64,000 nucleotides of DNA from Ascaphus truei (GCA_036426205.1 CM071587.1:2869618-2933617), one strand, 5' to 3'; shown: positions 24,315 through 37,175, counted from the stretch's first letter. Notes: generated from the sequence alone by a model not told the origin. Program-made: numbers and translations.

Positions 24315-26135
24315 AGAGGGGGGAGACAAGAAGGAGGAGACAAAAACGAGAGAGGAGAGGAACGAGGAGGGGGAGAACAGAGACGAGAGAGGGGGAGACA
24401 GAGGAGACGGGCGAGACAGACGGCAGATTAAGGGGACTTCAGATGAAGGAGAAAAAAAACATAGCCAAGACAGTAGTGGGGTGCACAGGTATAGAGGAAG
24501 GCTGAGGGTGGGCAGAGATACAAGTCAAAGTGGGACAAACAGAAGGACAGAGGCTAAAATACAGAGAGAGAGGAGAATAAAGAGAGAGTGACGGGGAAGT
24601 GGAGAGATAAAGAGAGTAAGCCAGCCCGCAGGGCTGCAGATGCGCTGCAGTTCACATTGGCTTGTATGTTTTGCACGTGGCAGGGCGGGACGTTGCTCCC
24701 TGGACCTTCCCCAGGAACACTTCATACGTAGCTGACAGCACTTTGTACAGGACCTCAGCAGGAAAGCATATACGGCGAGATTCCACAGGGTGTCCGAATG
24801 GATTAAACAGAGGGACGCATGGTGACCTCCACTCCAACCGCGGGACACAGAGACGGGCGGAGACTGCAACAAGCAACACAGCACACGGAGAGTGGGGGCA
24901 CGCCACCGCACACATGGACCATGACACAGAGATATGCCAGGGGCTTTACCGAGTAGGTGGCTGCTTGTTCCCTCCCCAATCTGCACATGGCGGGAGGAGC
25001 AGCGTGGGAGACAGAAGAAGTCGCCTTGCAAGAGGGCGGGAATTCAGGGGGGGGGGGGTTAACCCGACATCTGAACGTAACGTGCGTCATATGTGAATCT
25101 GAATGTCCTACTATTACACAGAGCGCCGGACACTTTCATGGAGCAGTAAACTTATTACGCAGTGACCATTGACTCCCGGGACGTTACGGAGATTGTGTGA
25201 ATGTCTTCAACGCAATTTGTCAACTTCTTCGCCAAAATGTCACAAAAGGGTCAAAACAGTGCAGTGTCACAAATGAGAATGGGAAAATTGCCGTATTAAA
25301 GGGTCATGTGACCTGCATTTAGTCATGGACCTGATTTAGTGGCATGTGACCTGCCTGTAGTGTCATGTGACTGCATGTTAGTGTCATGTGACCTGCATTT
25401 AGTGTCATGTGACCTGAATGTAGTTGTCATGTGACTTGGCCGTGACTTTTTCCTGCTTGGAATTAGGCTTTATTTGCCAAACTGACATTTCGAGAGCAAA
25501 AACTCAGCAAAACTTGCAAATCTCTAAACGGATGATATTCTGGCCGGTCTCGGGCAGCAAAGAGGGAACGGGAACTAAACAAATCCAACAGGAATATGGA
25601 TTGACAATCATCAGAAATGCTTCTTATACTCCATATCTGCTCTCTCTCTCTCTGTGGCGATACACCAGGGCTGGTGAAACGCTTCCTCGCCCTCACTGGG
25701 ATACATTATTATATTACATTCATTCAGATGCTGCATCTAGAAAGGAGTCTTTGCGGAGCCTTGAGAATCATGCACAAATGACATTCATGAAGAACTCTTA
25801 GGCTGGTCCTGTTAAAAAGCATTGGCTCTATTACAATCTATCAGCTACCTGCCAGGGATACAGATTTCGCCCAGATTAATGCAGTTACTAACCTGGAGAT
25901 CCCAGGTATGTGACTTTCTGACTCTCTCTCTTGTCTCGTCCTTCTTGACTACTCTGCCTCACTAGGAGAAAGGTCAGGGGGAATCTCGGCTGAAGATAAC
26001 CCGATCGGCCCCATCCGAGGGTAAAGAATAAACTCCTAAGTCTACACCAGGCTCGGATATATAGTAAGCAGCCTGAGGCTCACCGAGCCTCTCCCCCCCT
26101 GCACGCGCCTGAGTCGCAGCCCTAGGAAGAATTAC

Positions 26136-26169
26136 CATTTTGTGTAGCTTGGGACCCCAGCTTGGTCGC
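26136..26169 (-). pseudogene. copy of ARFGAP1 exon 9 in inverted block
   Basis: On the minus strand it reads GCGACCAAGCTGGGGTCCCA and so on to CACAAAATG before GTAATT. It has one extra base compared with the clean exon at 37299-37331. Confidence 0.75.
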
Positions 26170-26293
26170 CCTAAAATCAGAGAAAAAAAAAAGAGACAAA
26201 CATTTGACATTAATAAATAAAGCGCGTCGATACCAAGCTCGTCCACCAGAGAGCAGCAGCAAAGCCAAGGTGCGTTCCGGATCGGTCACTTAC

Positions 26294-26348
26294 ACGTCCT
26301 TGGCCGCAGAGGCGAACTTGCTACTCCCACAGTGAAACTGCTCCAGCC
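26294..26348 (-). pseudogene. damaged copy of ARFGAP1 exon 8 in inverted block
   Basis: It matches the clean exon at 37119-37175, but it has lost the acceptor AG (CTTGC joins directly to GGCTGG) and lost a base in GGGAGCTAGC, which shifts the frame. Confidence 0.8.
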
Positions 26349-27311
26349 GCAAGAAACAAAAAGGTGAGAAGTGATAACTCTGCACGCTTCTGCGAGAGCC
26401 GCGAACATCCTTGTGCAGGTCGAGGTTAACGTTGAGAGAAAATGCAATGTATAATAAGAGGGGACGACAGTCCCAGGGCAGTCCATTCCATGTCCACCCC
26501 ACTAAAAGGTGACATGTAGGAGGTAAATGGACTAAAGAAAATGAAATCACTTCATTACATTTCTGGTGTGCAGCAAGCCATAGGGAACTCCCGGAATCAG
26601 ATCCCAAAAATGTAGGCATAGAAAAGGGAATATCAGCGGCCCCCACCAAAATCATCAAGAAAAAAAGAAGATTTATTGAATTAAATGTCAGGACCTACGC
26701 GTTTCAGTCCAGCCAGACCGTCCTCAGAGGCCGAAACGCATTGGTCCCGACATGGTTAATTCAATAAATCTTTTATTTGGATGATTTAGGCGTGGCCAGT
26801 GATCTTCTCTCTTCTGTCCACGAAGGCGGCAGAGGGCGCGGCAACTTTTAGTTGTAAGGGTGATGAACGCTTGTATTGCACGCAAAATAACAGAATAGGA
26901 TACGCGACTACAAACACCGATATTGTGAATATAAATGTAAAAAGGTATTTGCAACTTCTCAGCAGTTTTATACAAACCCAACTAGAAACTGGACAACAAG
27001 GTGACACCAATTCGGGATTCCCTGTGGGTGTTTTAATAAAACACCACTGTATTTTTAAATTTTGTTACTTGTTTGGTAGTGACAAAGATGGACGGGCGCC
27101 ATGACACACCAAGTCCATCGCTTCGCTACATTGAGTGATCTGTCATAAGTGACTTATTGCCCCATTCATGCTGTCCCTCTCTCTGCATGTACAGAAAGAA
27201 GGGGCACAGAACTCATGGAGTGCGGTCACACAGAAGGGCGTGTCGTCTGTCACTAGCCGATCGGGTTGGGATTGGCATGTGAAGGGCTCGCTTTGTTCCA
27301 GAGGGACTCAC

Positions 27312-27423
27312 CGAGTACAGGGAGGTCATGGCAGTATTCATGAAATCATCGTCCTTCTTCTGAGGAGTCAACCGTTTCCCAAATCCCACGTATCGGTTCT
27401 CCTGATTGCCAACACCCCCACCG
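27312..27423 (-). pseudogene. copy of ARFGAP1 exon 7 in inverted block
   Basis: It has the same 112-nt length and splice sites as 36035-36146. It reads GNQENRYVGFGKRLTPQKKD and continues to MTSLYS. A small difference changes NTV to KRL. It lies on the opposite strand to the gene, so it could not be spliced into it. Confidence 0.85.
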
Positions 27424-28213
27424 CTGCAAGGAAAATAATACCGTGTGTGCAACTCCTGAACAGAGGGGCGCAACGACCAGACTCACAGACACCCGCAAAC
27501 CAGCGCACTTATCTGAAAATAGGGCTCAAAAAACAGGGGATGCACTCCCATGAAAGGGTATCGGAGCTTTGATCCTGTGTTAAAGGTGCATTTCCCTGGG
27601 TTCATTTTATTTGGGGGTGGGGGGGAAGGGGTCTCCAGAGCGTTACTGTGTTAATTTGAACTTTAGGGACCCGGTTTTCTGAGATACACATCGGTAGAGC
27701 AGCTGGGTACACAATATGAGCGTTAAAGATCCTGTGTCAAGTGAACCAATAGGAAGCTGTGATGTCATCCCTGGCGGCTTTGTGGCTCGCATGACATGAG
27801 ATCTTTAAACCTGCATTAGCTGTCGGCAGACCTTTAAAAGGTTTAGCAGCTCAGGGAGAGGGGGCCCCAGAGCGGAATTAACGCCGTTCCGCTCTAGAGA
27901 TCCCCTGCTTCCCACCAGGGAGGGGTGGGGGGGGGAGGCAGGGAAGAGAATACATTTATACATTAGGCCCGTTCTATAGTGCCGGGCACGCGCTATGCCG
28001 TGCGCGGAAATTTAGCTGGCTGACGTTAGTCAGCCTTTCTATAATGGCGCCGCGCATGGCAAGGAGAGTAGAACCGGCCGACAGGGGGGAAAAAAAAAAA
28101 AAAAAAAAGAAAGAAATCGCGCCGCTACCGCAGCTGAAATGTAATATGAGTGAAATGTGATGTACAACGTATTAAAAAAATTATTCAGGTTTATTTATTT
28201 ATTTTGAAACCCC

Positions 28214-28216
<3 letters not shown>

Positions 28217-28263
<47 letters not shown>

Positions 28264-28271
28264 ACACACAC
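28217..28271. repeat. (CA)n microsatellite joining inverted B to copied A
   Basis: The CA tract is the reverse complement of the GT tract that starts block B. It is joined directly to the internal point of block A that corresponds to 17358. The clean A copy has no CA tract there, which marks an artificial join. Confidence 0.85.
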
Positions 28272-28393
28272 GTAATCTGCTGGTTGGGGTGGTGGGCGCT
28301 CGGGTTAATAATGTCTGGCAGTGGGTGCTCGGGTAATATGTCTGCGGGTCAGTGTAAGTAGGGATATAATCAGATTTTCCCTGCTCTCTACAG

Positions 28394-28501
28394 ATCGGCT
28401 TGAGTGCGGGGCATTTAACCCCCAGTGGGTCAGCGTTACCTACGGATCTGGGTGTGTCTGGAGTGCTCCGGGAAGCACAGGGGGCTGGGGGTTCACCTCA
28501 G
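28394..28501 (+). pseudogene. damaged copy of ARFGAP1 exon 3
   Basis: ATCTGCTTTGAG has become ATCGGCTTGAG, which removes the first zinc-finger cysteine codon and shifts the frame. TACGGCATCTGG has become TACGGATCTGG. The splice sites remain. Confidence 0.85.
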
Positions 28502-29069
28502 GTGAGGATGACGGTGAAGACACAGGACAGGGTTATCTCGGTTACCTGCTCCTGTGTACATGTGAGCAGCCTCGGGGATTCAGGCAGGAGCCATGTAACA
28601 TATAATTACAATATAATCGTCCCACTAATGTGTGTACATGTTTATAGAAATGTTTAATGCTCTAGAAATCCCAGCATGAAAACCTAGGTCTGGGCTTGTG
28701 CAGATCTGATTCCAAAAGCCCCATTGGTAACTCCCTGTAACACCCAGAGGCCCCTTTTCTTGCAGTAATCACATATGTAGAGTGGGCTGCAATCATTAGA
28801 CAGCGGGTTATACAGTAAGCGTGTCTCTCGGTCCTAGAGGGGGGAGTCACTAAGCTCCCTCTCTGAGAGGGAAGGCACAGCTGAGTTATGTGGTTTCCAA
28901 TATTATGAAGCTCCCCCCCCCCCCCAAAAAAAAGAATGCCATGTGTTGCAAACTGGGACCCCCCTTTCTGTATTCGAGAGAGAACCGAAGTCCCCGAAAA
29001 TATTGGAAAAACTGCTCCCCCCTGCCCTCTCATTGAGATCTCCTCTTGTTCCCCCTCTCCGGCTCCCAG

Positions 29070-29237
29070 CTTCGTGCGCTCTGTCCCGATGGATAAGTGG
29101 AGGAGTGGAGATGGAGAAGATGAAAGTCGGAAGGCAATGGCCAATTCCGCCAGTTCGGAGTCGCAGGAGGACACCGACCCGAGCTGGAGCATGCAGGAGA
29201 AGTACAACAGCAAGGCAGCCGCCCTTTACGCGACAAG
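29070..29237 (+). pseudogene. damaged copy of ARFGAP1 exon 4
   Basis: 168 nt instead of 172, with several losses (for example GTGGAAGGACGTGGAGC becomes GTGGAGGAGTGGAGA). The frame is broken in at least three places. Confidence 0.85.
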
Positions 29238-29610
29238 GTGAGGACGGGGCGTACCGTGCTGCCTCTGCGCCTCTGGCAGGGGGGTCAGTACTGTTAATAT
29301 AACCCTGTCGCTGCAGGAGGGCTAGATATGCATAATTCCATGGAACAGGTTGTATACTTATAATCAGTACACATCACAAACGTTTCCATCCAACAGCACT
29401 GCTGACATGTCCCGTACCTTGGTAACGATTAAATAACTTGTCCGGACCTTTTAATGTTATAGGGGGCGGTGTTTGCCTATTTTGGGTCATCTGGTACTCC
29501 CGAGGGGTGAAGGTGAATGGATTGTCCCCCCGCGGTGCTAAGTTGCGAGTAGTTTTGTCTGCAACATTTGTGTATTGACCCCTTTGTCGACATGTCACGT
29601 CTTCCCCCAG

Positions 29611-29711
29611 ATTGTACCTTAGCTGATGGACAGGACTGGTCTGCGGAGACTTCGTCGTGCCAGGAACTGGACCCCCCCTCAGCCAAGGATGATGGGTCCC
29701 TCCAACTCACG
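29611..29711 (+). pseudogene. damaged copy of ARFGAP1 exon 5
   Basis: ATTGCTACC has become ATTGTACC, and TCGTCTGCCAGG has become TCGTCGTGCCAGG. The donor context is altered to CGGTTAAG. Confidence 0.8.
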
Positions 29712-29835
29712 GTTAAGATGAGCCAGGTGTCTCAGAATTCTGTCTCCGATGCACAGCGGCGATTGTGAGCGCATGTGGCAGAGCACTTTGCAGCGCCCTT
29801 TCATCTCTTCCTCTTTCCCTCCCCCCTCCGCGCAG

Positions 29836-29923
29836 CTCGTCCGCAGGTTCTGCTCAGAGCGGAGCCGCTTCAGGAGACAAAGCGTTTGAGGACGGATGAA
29901 CGACGACGTGAATCCTATCAGAG
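29836..29923 (+). pseudogene. damaged copy of ARFGAP1 exon 6
   Basis: GAGGACTGGCTGAAC has become GAGGACGGATGAAC, and GTGAATTCC has become GTGAATCC, so the FEDWLNDD segment is frameshifted. Confidence 0.8.
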
Positions 29924-31750
29924 GTAAAAACAAGGGGAAATACCTAACCGTACCATGCTGCACATCATTTAGATTAGGTAAATCATATCAAAAGCCGAGA
30001 CCAAATCCATAGGGTAAAGGGACTACCAGGGCTGCTTATGGAAAGCCGTAGGAGTGAACTTCAGCCCTCAGGGGCCACCAACGTTCAAGGGTTATGGATA
30101 CCCCGGCTTCAGCACTGGGGGTTCAGTGAAAATGGCCGAGCCACTGATTGAGCACCTGTGCTTGAAACAGGACTACCTTTGGAGAGGCTAGGGTGTCACT
30201 AGTACTCGTGGCATTCGCCCCCATCTGTGGTGCGCAGAAGTGCGATAACATGATAGAGTCGAAATCGGGTCCGTTCAGCGCTGCTTGAAATTCCGATCCG
30301 GGGGCCAACCTCGGTGAAATCTATACATAATTCTAAGTTGGATTTTGTTTGTTTGATGTCCAAAGCATCGAATCTCACAAACGGCACCACGTAACACAAC
30401 GAAGCTTTCAATGTGCATTCTGCGTCGGATTTGTAGGTCAACGCAACTATTTTGAGGTTCCAATGTGACTCGCCTCCCAAATTATGGACATTCTAAGTTT
30501 CCCTCGGCTAATGTTAGAGCAGGGCGGGGGCGGGGCTACTAAGGAGGGGGGTGTCCTTTCCTGGATCGAGGCTGTGTGTGTGGATGTGCGTGTGGGGGGG
30601 GATGTGTCACTAGTGGGGGGAGATTGCCAGAGGGGGGGCAAGGAAGATCGAGGGAGTGGACTGGGGGGAGGAAGAGGGGGGGGGGAGACCGGAAAAAGGG
30701 GGGCGTGTGGGGGGACAGTCGGGGAGGAGAGGAGGGGCAGGAGGAGGGAGAAGGTTAGGGAAATGCCACAGGGCGCGGGGAGATGGGCCGCCAGCGGAGG
30801 GGGGAGGAGGGGGCAAAGAAATGTTCCGCCAGCGGGGGGGGAGACACACACACCACAGACAAATCTCACAACGCACTACATCAGCAGGGAGGGGGGACGG
30901 GGAGGTGTTGCCGGCAGCGGGAGTGGGGGCGGGAGGAGTATTATATTACATTCCCGGGCGAAGCCGGGCACAAAAAATAATATGTATAAACCGCTTTATC
31001 CAATTATCTTCCTGGTTGAGCAGATCCAATACGTTGTGGCTGTCAGACCTGGCAAATTCATTGAATAAAGCGCTTTATATATAATTTCACCGGCGCTGAC
31101 CTCCCGGCTGCTACTTTCAGGCAGCGCTGAACTGACCTGGTTTTTACGTGCAAACTTGGGAGACTCGGTGAGAATGGGAAGTGAATTCTAGGATGTGCGC
31201 ATGTCTTCAAATGTGGTTTATTTTCCCAGAGAATTTCACGTTTTAAGCAGAACAGAATATTCACACCCTCTCAGCACTCACATTTGCGCTTCGCTAGATA
31301 TTTGCAAAAATGGCAGAATATAGAGGCTCATGGGAGCTGCAGTTATATTGACACCTGGGGACTATTTTTGCAAATGTCTGAAAACGAATTGGAGAACGCA
31401 CGGAAATGTTGCACTCAATTCTTTATTGGGGATATGCAGTGACCTCCACAGCAATGCTTCGAAGTATGTGGTCTGCATATAATTGGAATATTATTCATCA
31501 TTGATGATGGCTGTAGAAATAAGGACTGATATAGCTTGTGTCCGCCTGCAAAGGAATATTTTTCCAATGGAGTGACTACCTTTGAACCTGTGACAGAGGT
31601 GGAGGCCGCGGTTATGATGTTTCCTAAAGAACTCCGTGAGACAAGATCTGTGGGCACCTGTGATGGGCTGGAGCGAGAGCAATGCTATATTTGTGGTATG
31701 CTCTAGATAAACCCCTTTAGCCTATAAATCACAGTGCAAGCAGAACTCGC

Positions 31751-33243
31751 GGCTCATGTCTCTATACAAGTCTTCAACGGAAGGACAATAATGAGGTTTA
31801 CTACTCCGATTGCGCTCCTCGAGGGGTAGTTTGGCGTGTCTATCAAGGTAGATCACGGAAGACGAGCAGGTGGTATGGCGGTGACAGCCGATGATGAAAA
31901 ACAGATCTGGACTGCGGTGGCACAAAAAACTTATTGGCACTATACACAGGAGAGGAGAAACCACTCTAACGCATTTCACGCCGACACTGGTATTTTGTCC
32001 GAGTGACGGTTCAACAAAACATGGCGAATTTAAATACCCAGATCGCAACTGGCCAGCGCCGCATCAGCAATGAGGATGTGTAAATGATACCTGAAATAGA
32101 TGAACGATCTGGACTCGTAATGACGTGTGGATAGTGTGCGTGCGCAGGGTAAGTGCGGTCTGAATAACTAAGCACATACAAATGGTCAAATTAACCCATT
32201 GCACCCAGTCTTCATTGAAGAAAACTAGGTGCATGGGAAACATGGCTACAATATAATAAACATAGGAAATATAAAAATGGATACTTCTCACAAAAAAACT
32301 CCATAAACATCCTCACTAAGCATAATCGAACTGAAGTAATCATCATGTTACAGTTGGAAACAATGTTGTCTAAACGTCCTGCTTGCTAGTGGGATAACTG
32401 CGATAGTGAACGGTGCTTTGTACATCCACATTAAAGGGGTCTTTGTGTGCTGAATAATCTCCTGATTTCCCCCATGGATGGAAATAGGAACTGTATGAAT
32501 ACGCATAAAGAAAACCAAGTAAATAAATATGAAATGTACATAATGAAGACAGACATAACAAAATCGGCTGTTATAAAGTTAGCAGGTCCTTTTCACGTTC
32601 CTGTGTTTGTACAGACCCATGTGGTCATTCGTCCTCCAAATACCGGTCAATGAGCATTTAACAGTAGGTTTAGGACTGCAAATTGGTTATTCCTTGGCCT
32701 GGCATGCAGGCTTATAACGCTTTGGCCAAAGGGTTACTAAATAACCATTACTCATGTGAATATCAGCTTTGAAGTATTGTACTAAAATATTTTTGTCACA
32801 TTGGATGTAGCATTGGGCTTTTCTGTCTTTTGTATACATTTGGCCACGCTCAGTAGCACTGCGTGTGCGTGCGTGTGCGTTGTGAGGGGGTGGGTTTGGG
32901 GGTTTCTTGAGCTTGCTCGGATTTTGTGTCATTTAGCATCGTCATTGCTGATGTGGCGCCGGCCAGGTGCGTTCTGCGTATTTAAATTCACCATGTTTGC
33001 CTGCACCTTCACTCTGACAACGTGTCAGTGTCGGTGTGTGTGAAACGCGTGGAGTGGTTCTCCTCTCTGTGTACATGTGCCAATAAAGTTTTTGTGCAAC
33101 TGGCTGTGCACCACCAATACCTGTGTCTTCCGTGATCTACCTTGATGGAGCACCCCAAACTACCCCTCGTGGAGCGCAATCGGAGCGACTAAACCTCATT
33201 ATTTGTCCTTCCGTTGGAAGACTTGTATAGAGACATGGCCGCG
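31751..33243. mobile_element. second copy of the foldback element (within duplicated block)
   Basis: It corresponds to 20861-22380, with indels. It is listed so that it is not counted as an independent insertion. Confidence 0.8.
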
Positions 33244-35115
33244 GCTTCTTCCTTAATTCCTTATTTTAAAAAAAACCACAAAAGTAATTGAGAGCAGAAG
33301 GGGAAACAGGACTTCATATTGTGCACTCGCACAATTGTGTAAGTGGAATCAACGAGTTAGGCACCAATGTAGTTACTTGCTAGGAGAGCGGCCATTTACA
33401 TAGGGACATAAAAATAGCCCCTGCAGTCTGGCCGTTTTCCTATCCAGTTCAAAAGCTCAGAAGCGAATAGATCCTTTTTGGTTTCTTTCATGTTTATAAT
33501 AGCATTGTCTACTATCATGTAAATTCCCACTTTATTGGTCTCTGCTGGGACGATATTCCTTGAATCCACCACCCTTCAGTGCAAGATACTTTCTGGCAAG
33601 TCCCCTGAGCCCGGAGGAAAGAATCACTGTGCAGAGTATAACGATACTTCATTTTCCCGAGAAGTAATGTGTTTTCCTGTAAGTTATTCTAATACCAATG
33701 TGTTCCCAACCCTCCCAAAATTGTCAAAAACGTCAATTTAACGCGGAAAAAAATATATCTTATTAGCTAAACAAGAATACAGATTACAAATAAGTGACAT
33801 TTTTACAAGAGAACACGAGGGAAAGATCGGAAATCACTAAATACAATAACTAATAATATATTCCGCTCAGGGAAAAGGGAGTGGTCATTTCTGCTGACAT
33901 ACCAAAGGGGCACGCCAAGCTGTCACGTGTATAATATACTCTCTGTTATATTAGTATGAGGGGAACTTATTGAAACGCAATACAACGACACACAAAAATA
34001 ATTTACTTGTATCAAGGGGCAATGGCCTCGTCCCTCAGAATCTAGTAACCATACAATCTGTAAAATGTTTTACCAGGAAGTCATACGTGAAAACGAGAGG
34101 CGACTCTCCAGTATGTCCTGAGCACAGTTATGATGACGGATACAAGTTACAATTTAATGAACAGTGTTATACATTATATTTAAGTTCATGTGCTACTTCC
34201 CTACAAAGGAAGGGTAGCACTTCAAAATAGTGGTGAAGTAATTAGTTTATTCCTCGGGTAGCCGACCCTGAAGAAGGGCCGCTCTGTCGGGCCGAAACGT
34301 TGGCTGAATAAATACTAACCACACTTGACCACTAGTGTGGAGCGCTTCTTCTCTTTGCTTCCTGTCTGTGGGATGTCACCATTGAGTGCAGCTCCCGCTG
34401 AAAGGATCTTTCATTTCTGAGGGCACCTATACGGCTAGATGTTGTGTACCTCCCTACAAACCGAGCACTGGCTGCTATAATTCCAACAAGGCAGTGCGTC
34501 AGAAGGGATTCAACGAAGAACAGGAGGGAAGCATATTCCAAAGAAAGAGAAGGCGTAGAATAGAACAAGAGATCGGGCTCTGACGCTGGAGGGTGGCACG
34601 CTAAGGGGAAGTGTGACAGGGGGTAGATTCATGGAATGGGGTCCCGGCAGAGGTGGTAGGGGCTAATACCGTGAGGGAATTCAAACACGCTTGGGATAGA
34701 CATAAGGCTAAATATGAAAGAGAGCCCCAAGGATCGATGGGGTGCGAGGGTTTACAGCAGATGGGAAAATGGCGGGCTGGGTGGGCGAAGCGGTTCTTAT
34801 TTGCCGTCACGTATGTTTGTATGGAAACCCTGGTCAATATACATCTCACAAAATGTATCAGGCAACGAATATTTGTACTTTTTATAAGATCTGTCATGGC
34901 TTACACCACGCCACGCCTCTACCACTCTACCACGCTACCCCTCTCCCTCTCCCGATGATATCTCTGCAGGCTGCGATATGACATCTCACGTGCGGGCCCC
35001 ACAATGCAAGGCTCTGGCCCAGGGTTTCTGGCAGAGGACGGGTTGGAAAGTGAGATTTAAACAAGTCACTTTTCAATAGAGAATCGCATGCTCGGGAGAA
35101 CTGCGCAGGGGCTCC

Positions 35116-35145
35116 GTGTGTGTGTGTGGGTGTGTGTGTGTGTGT

Positions 35146-35188
<43 letters not shown>

Positions 35189-35231
35189 TGTGTGTGTTGT
35201 GTGGGTGGTGTGTGTGTGTGTGTGTGGTGTG
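35116..35231. repeat. (GT)n microsatellite between blocks A and B
   Basis: It is an impure GT tract (with GG and TT slips) that joins copied block A to clean block B. It probably represents the true A-to-B junction. Confidence 0.9.
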
Positions 35232-36034
35232 GTTTTTCAAAATAAATAAATAAAACCGGAATAATTTTTTTAATACGTTGTACATACACATCATTCCATA
35301 TTACATTTTCAGCTGCGGTAGCGGGCGCGATTTCTTTCTTTTTTTTTTTTTTTTTTTCCCCCCTGTCGGCCGGTTCACTCTCCTTGCCATGCGCGGCGCC
35401 ATTATAGAAAGGCTGACTAACGTCAGCCAGCAAATTCCGCGCACGCATAGCGCGTGCCCGGCACTATAGAACGGGCCTAATGTATAAATGTATTCTCTTC
35501 CCTGCCTCCCCCCCCCCCACCCCTCCCTGGTGGGAAGCAGGGGGATCTCTAGAGCGGAACGGCGTTAAATTCCGCTCTGGGGACCCCCTGCTCCCTGAGC
35601 TGCTAACCTTTTAAAGGTGCTGCCGACAGCTAATGCAGGTTTAAAGATCTCATGTCATGCGAGCCAACAGGAAGCCGCCAGGGATGACATCACAGCTTCC
35701 TATTGGTTCACTTGACACAGGATCTTTAAACGTCCATATTGTGTACCCAGCTGCTGCTACCGATGTGTATCTCAGAAAACCGGGAGTCCCTAAAGTTCAA
35801 ATTAACACAGTACAGCTCTGGAGACCCCTTCCCCCCACCCCCAAATAAAATGAACCCCAGGCAGAAATGCACCTTTAACACAGGATCAAGCTCCGATACC
35901 CTTTCATGGGAGTGCATCCCCTGTTTTTGAGCCCTATTTTCAGATAAGTGCGCTGGTTTGCGGGGTGTCTGTGAGTCTGGTCGTTGCGCCCCTCTGTTCA
36001 GGAGTTGCACACACGGTTATTATTTTCCTTGCAG
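35232..36034 (+). other. ARFGAP1 intron 6, clean copy
   Basis: It contains a fragment with a CpG-rich inverted-repeat end (GCGTGCCCGGCACTATAGAA near 35450-35470), similar in style to the MITE at 44541-44700. No exon before 36035. Confidence 0.5.
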
Positions 36035-36146
36035 CGGTGGGGGTGTTGGCAATCAGGAGAACCGATACGTGGGATTTGGGAACACGGTGACTCCTCAGAA
36101 GAAGGACGATGATTTCATGAATACTGCCATGACCTCCCTGTACTCG
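36035..36146 (+). CDS. ARFGAP1: ARFGAP1 exon 7: start of ALPS1 region
   Basis: It reads GGGVGNQENRYVGFGNTVTP, then QKKDDDFMNTAMTSLYS. The NRYVGFGNT motif is a family hallmark. The FMNTAMTSLYS stretch begins the amphipathic ALPS1 helix, which lets ARFGAP1 sense highly curved Golgi vesicles. The acceptor is TCCTTGCAG and the donor GTGAGTCC. 112 nt; it takes phase 2 from exon 6 and ends phase 0. Confidence 0.96.
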
Positions 36147-36690
36147 GTGAGTCCCTCTGGGAACAGAGCGAGCCCTTCACTGCCAATCCACACCCGATCG
36201 GCTAGTGACAGACAGACAGCCCTTCTGTGTGACGCACTCCATGAGTTCTGTGCCCCTTCTTTCTGTACCATGCAGAGAGAGGGACAGCATGAATGGGGCA
36301 ATAAGTCACTTATGACAAGATCACTCAATGTAGCGAGCGATGGACTTGGTGTGTCATGGCGCCCGTCCATCTTTGTCACTACCAAACAAGTAACAAAATT
36401 TAAAAATACAGTGGTGTTTATTAAAACACCCACAGGGAATCCCGAATTGTGTCACCTTGTTGCTCAGTTTCTAGTTGGGTTTGTATAAAACTGCTGAGAA
36501 GTTGCAAATACCTTTTTTACATTTTATATTCACAATATCGGTGTTTGTAGTCGCGTATTCCTATTCTGTTATTTTGCGTGCAATACAAGATCGTTCATCA
36601 CCCTTACACTAAAAGTTGCCGCGCGCCTCTGCCGCCTTCGTGGGACAGAAGAGAGAAGATCACTGGCCACGCCTAAATCATCCAAATAAA

Positions 36691-36796
36691 AAGATTTATT
36701 GAATTAACATGTCGGGACCAATGCGTTTCGGCCCTGAGGACGGTCTTGGCTGGGACTGAAACGCGTAGGTCCTGACATTTTAATTCAATAAATCTT
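36691..36796. repeat. long imperfect hairpin in ARFGAP1 intron 7
   Basis: AAGATTTATTGAATTAACAT on the left pairs with TTTTAATTCAATAAATCTT on the right. Inside that, GGACCAATGCGTTTCGG pairs with CTGAAACGCGTAGGTCC. The whole is a palindrome with arms of about 42 bp and a short loop around GAGGACGGTCTTGG. The inverted copy is at 26660-26770. Confidence 0.75.
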
Positions 36797-37118
36797 CTTT
36801 TTTCTTTGGATGATTTTGGTGGGGGCCGCTGATATTCCCTTTTCTATGCCTACATTTTTGGGATCTGATTCCGGGAGTTCCCTATTGGCTTTGCTGCACC
36901 AGAAATGTAATGAAGTGATTTCATTTTCTTTAGTCCATTTACCTCCTACATGTCACCTTTTAGTGGGGTGACATGGAATGGAACTGCCCTGGGACTGTCG
37001 TCCTCTCTTATTAATACATTGCATTTTTCTCAACGTTAACCTCGACCTGCACAAGGATGTTCGCGGCTCTCGGACAGCCGTGCAGAGTTATCACTTCTCA
37101 CCTTTTTGTTTCTTGCAG

Positions 37119-37175
37119 GGCTGGAGCAGTTTCACTGTGGGAGCTAGCAAGTTCGCCTCTGCGGCCAAGGACAGT
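37119..37175 (+). CDS. ARFGAP1: ARFGAP1 exon 8: ALPS1 continued
   Basis: The 19 codons read GWSSFTVGASKFASAAKDS. Small and hydroxylated residues with regularly spaced bulky hydrophobics (W, F, V, F) are typical of an ALPS motif. The acceptor is TTTCTTGCAG and the donor GTAAGTG; phase 0 both ends. Confidence 0.95.

Larger units (their letters stand above)
24314..28216 (-). repeat. inverted noisy copy of block B (35231 to about 39170)
   Basis: Reverse-complementing this stretch gives the sequence of 35231-39170 end to end, including the CT-rich tract, ARFGAP1 exons 7-9, the long hairpin and the 21-bp TCACATGA array. The copy differs from clean block B by scattered small indels. The exon copies on the minus strand are listed separately. 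Most likely an assembly artefact, not a real inversion-duplication. Confidence 0.92.
28272..35115 (+). repeat. direct noisy copy of block A (17358-24266)
   Basis: The two blocks are collinear over about 6.9 kb: ARFGAP1 exons 3-6, hAT fragment, foldback element, LINE relic, then the GT tract. The copy is about 65 bp shorter overall, with frequent single-base losses, which is the error type of uncorrected long reads. All four exon copies are damaged while those in the first copy are intact. Confidence 0.93.

Noticed and set aside
24650..25100. Overlapping open frames of 90-170 residues on both strands
   Set aside because: They lie in the inverted block, have no homologue I recognise, and the equivalent clean region (38470-38960) shows different broken frames.
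24314..28216. A real antisense ARFGAP1-like gene on the minus strand
   Set aside because: It is an inverted noisy copy of 35231-39170 containing only exons 7-9, with a broken exon 8 and artificial joins at both ends.
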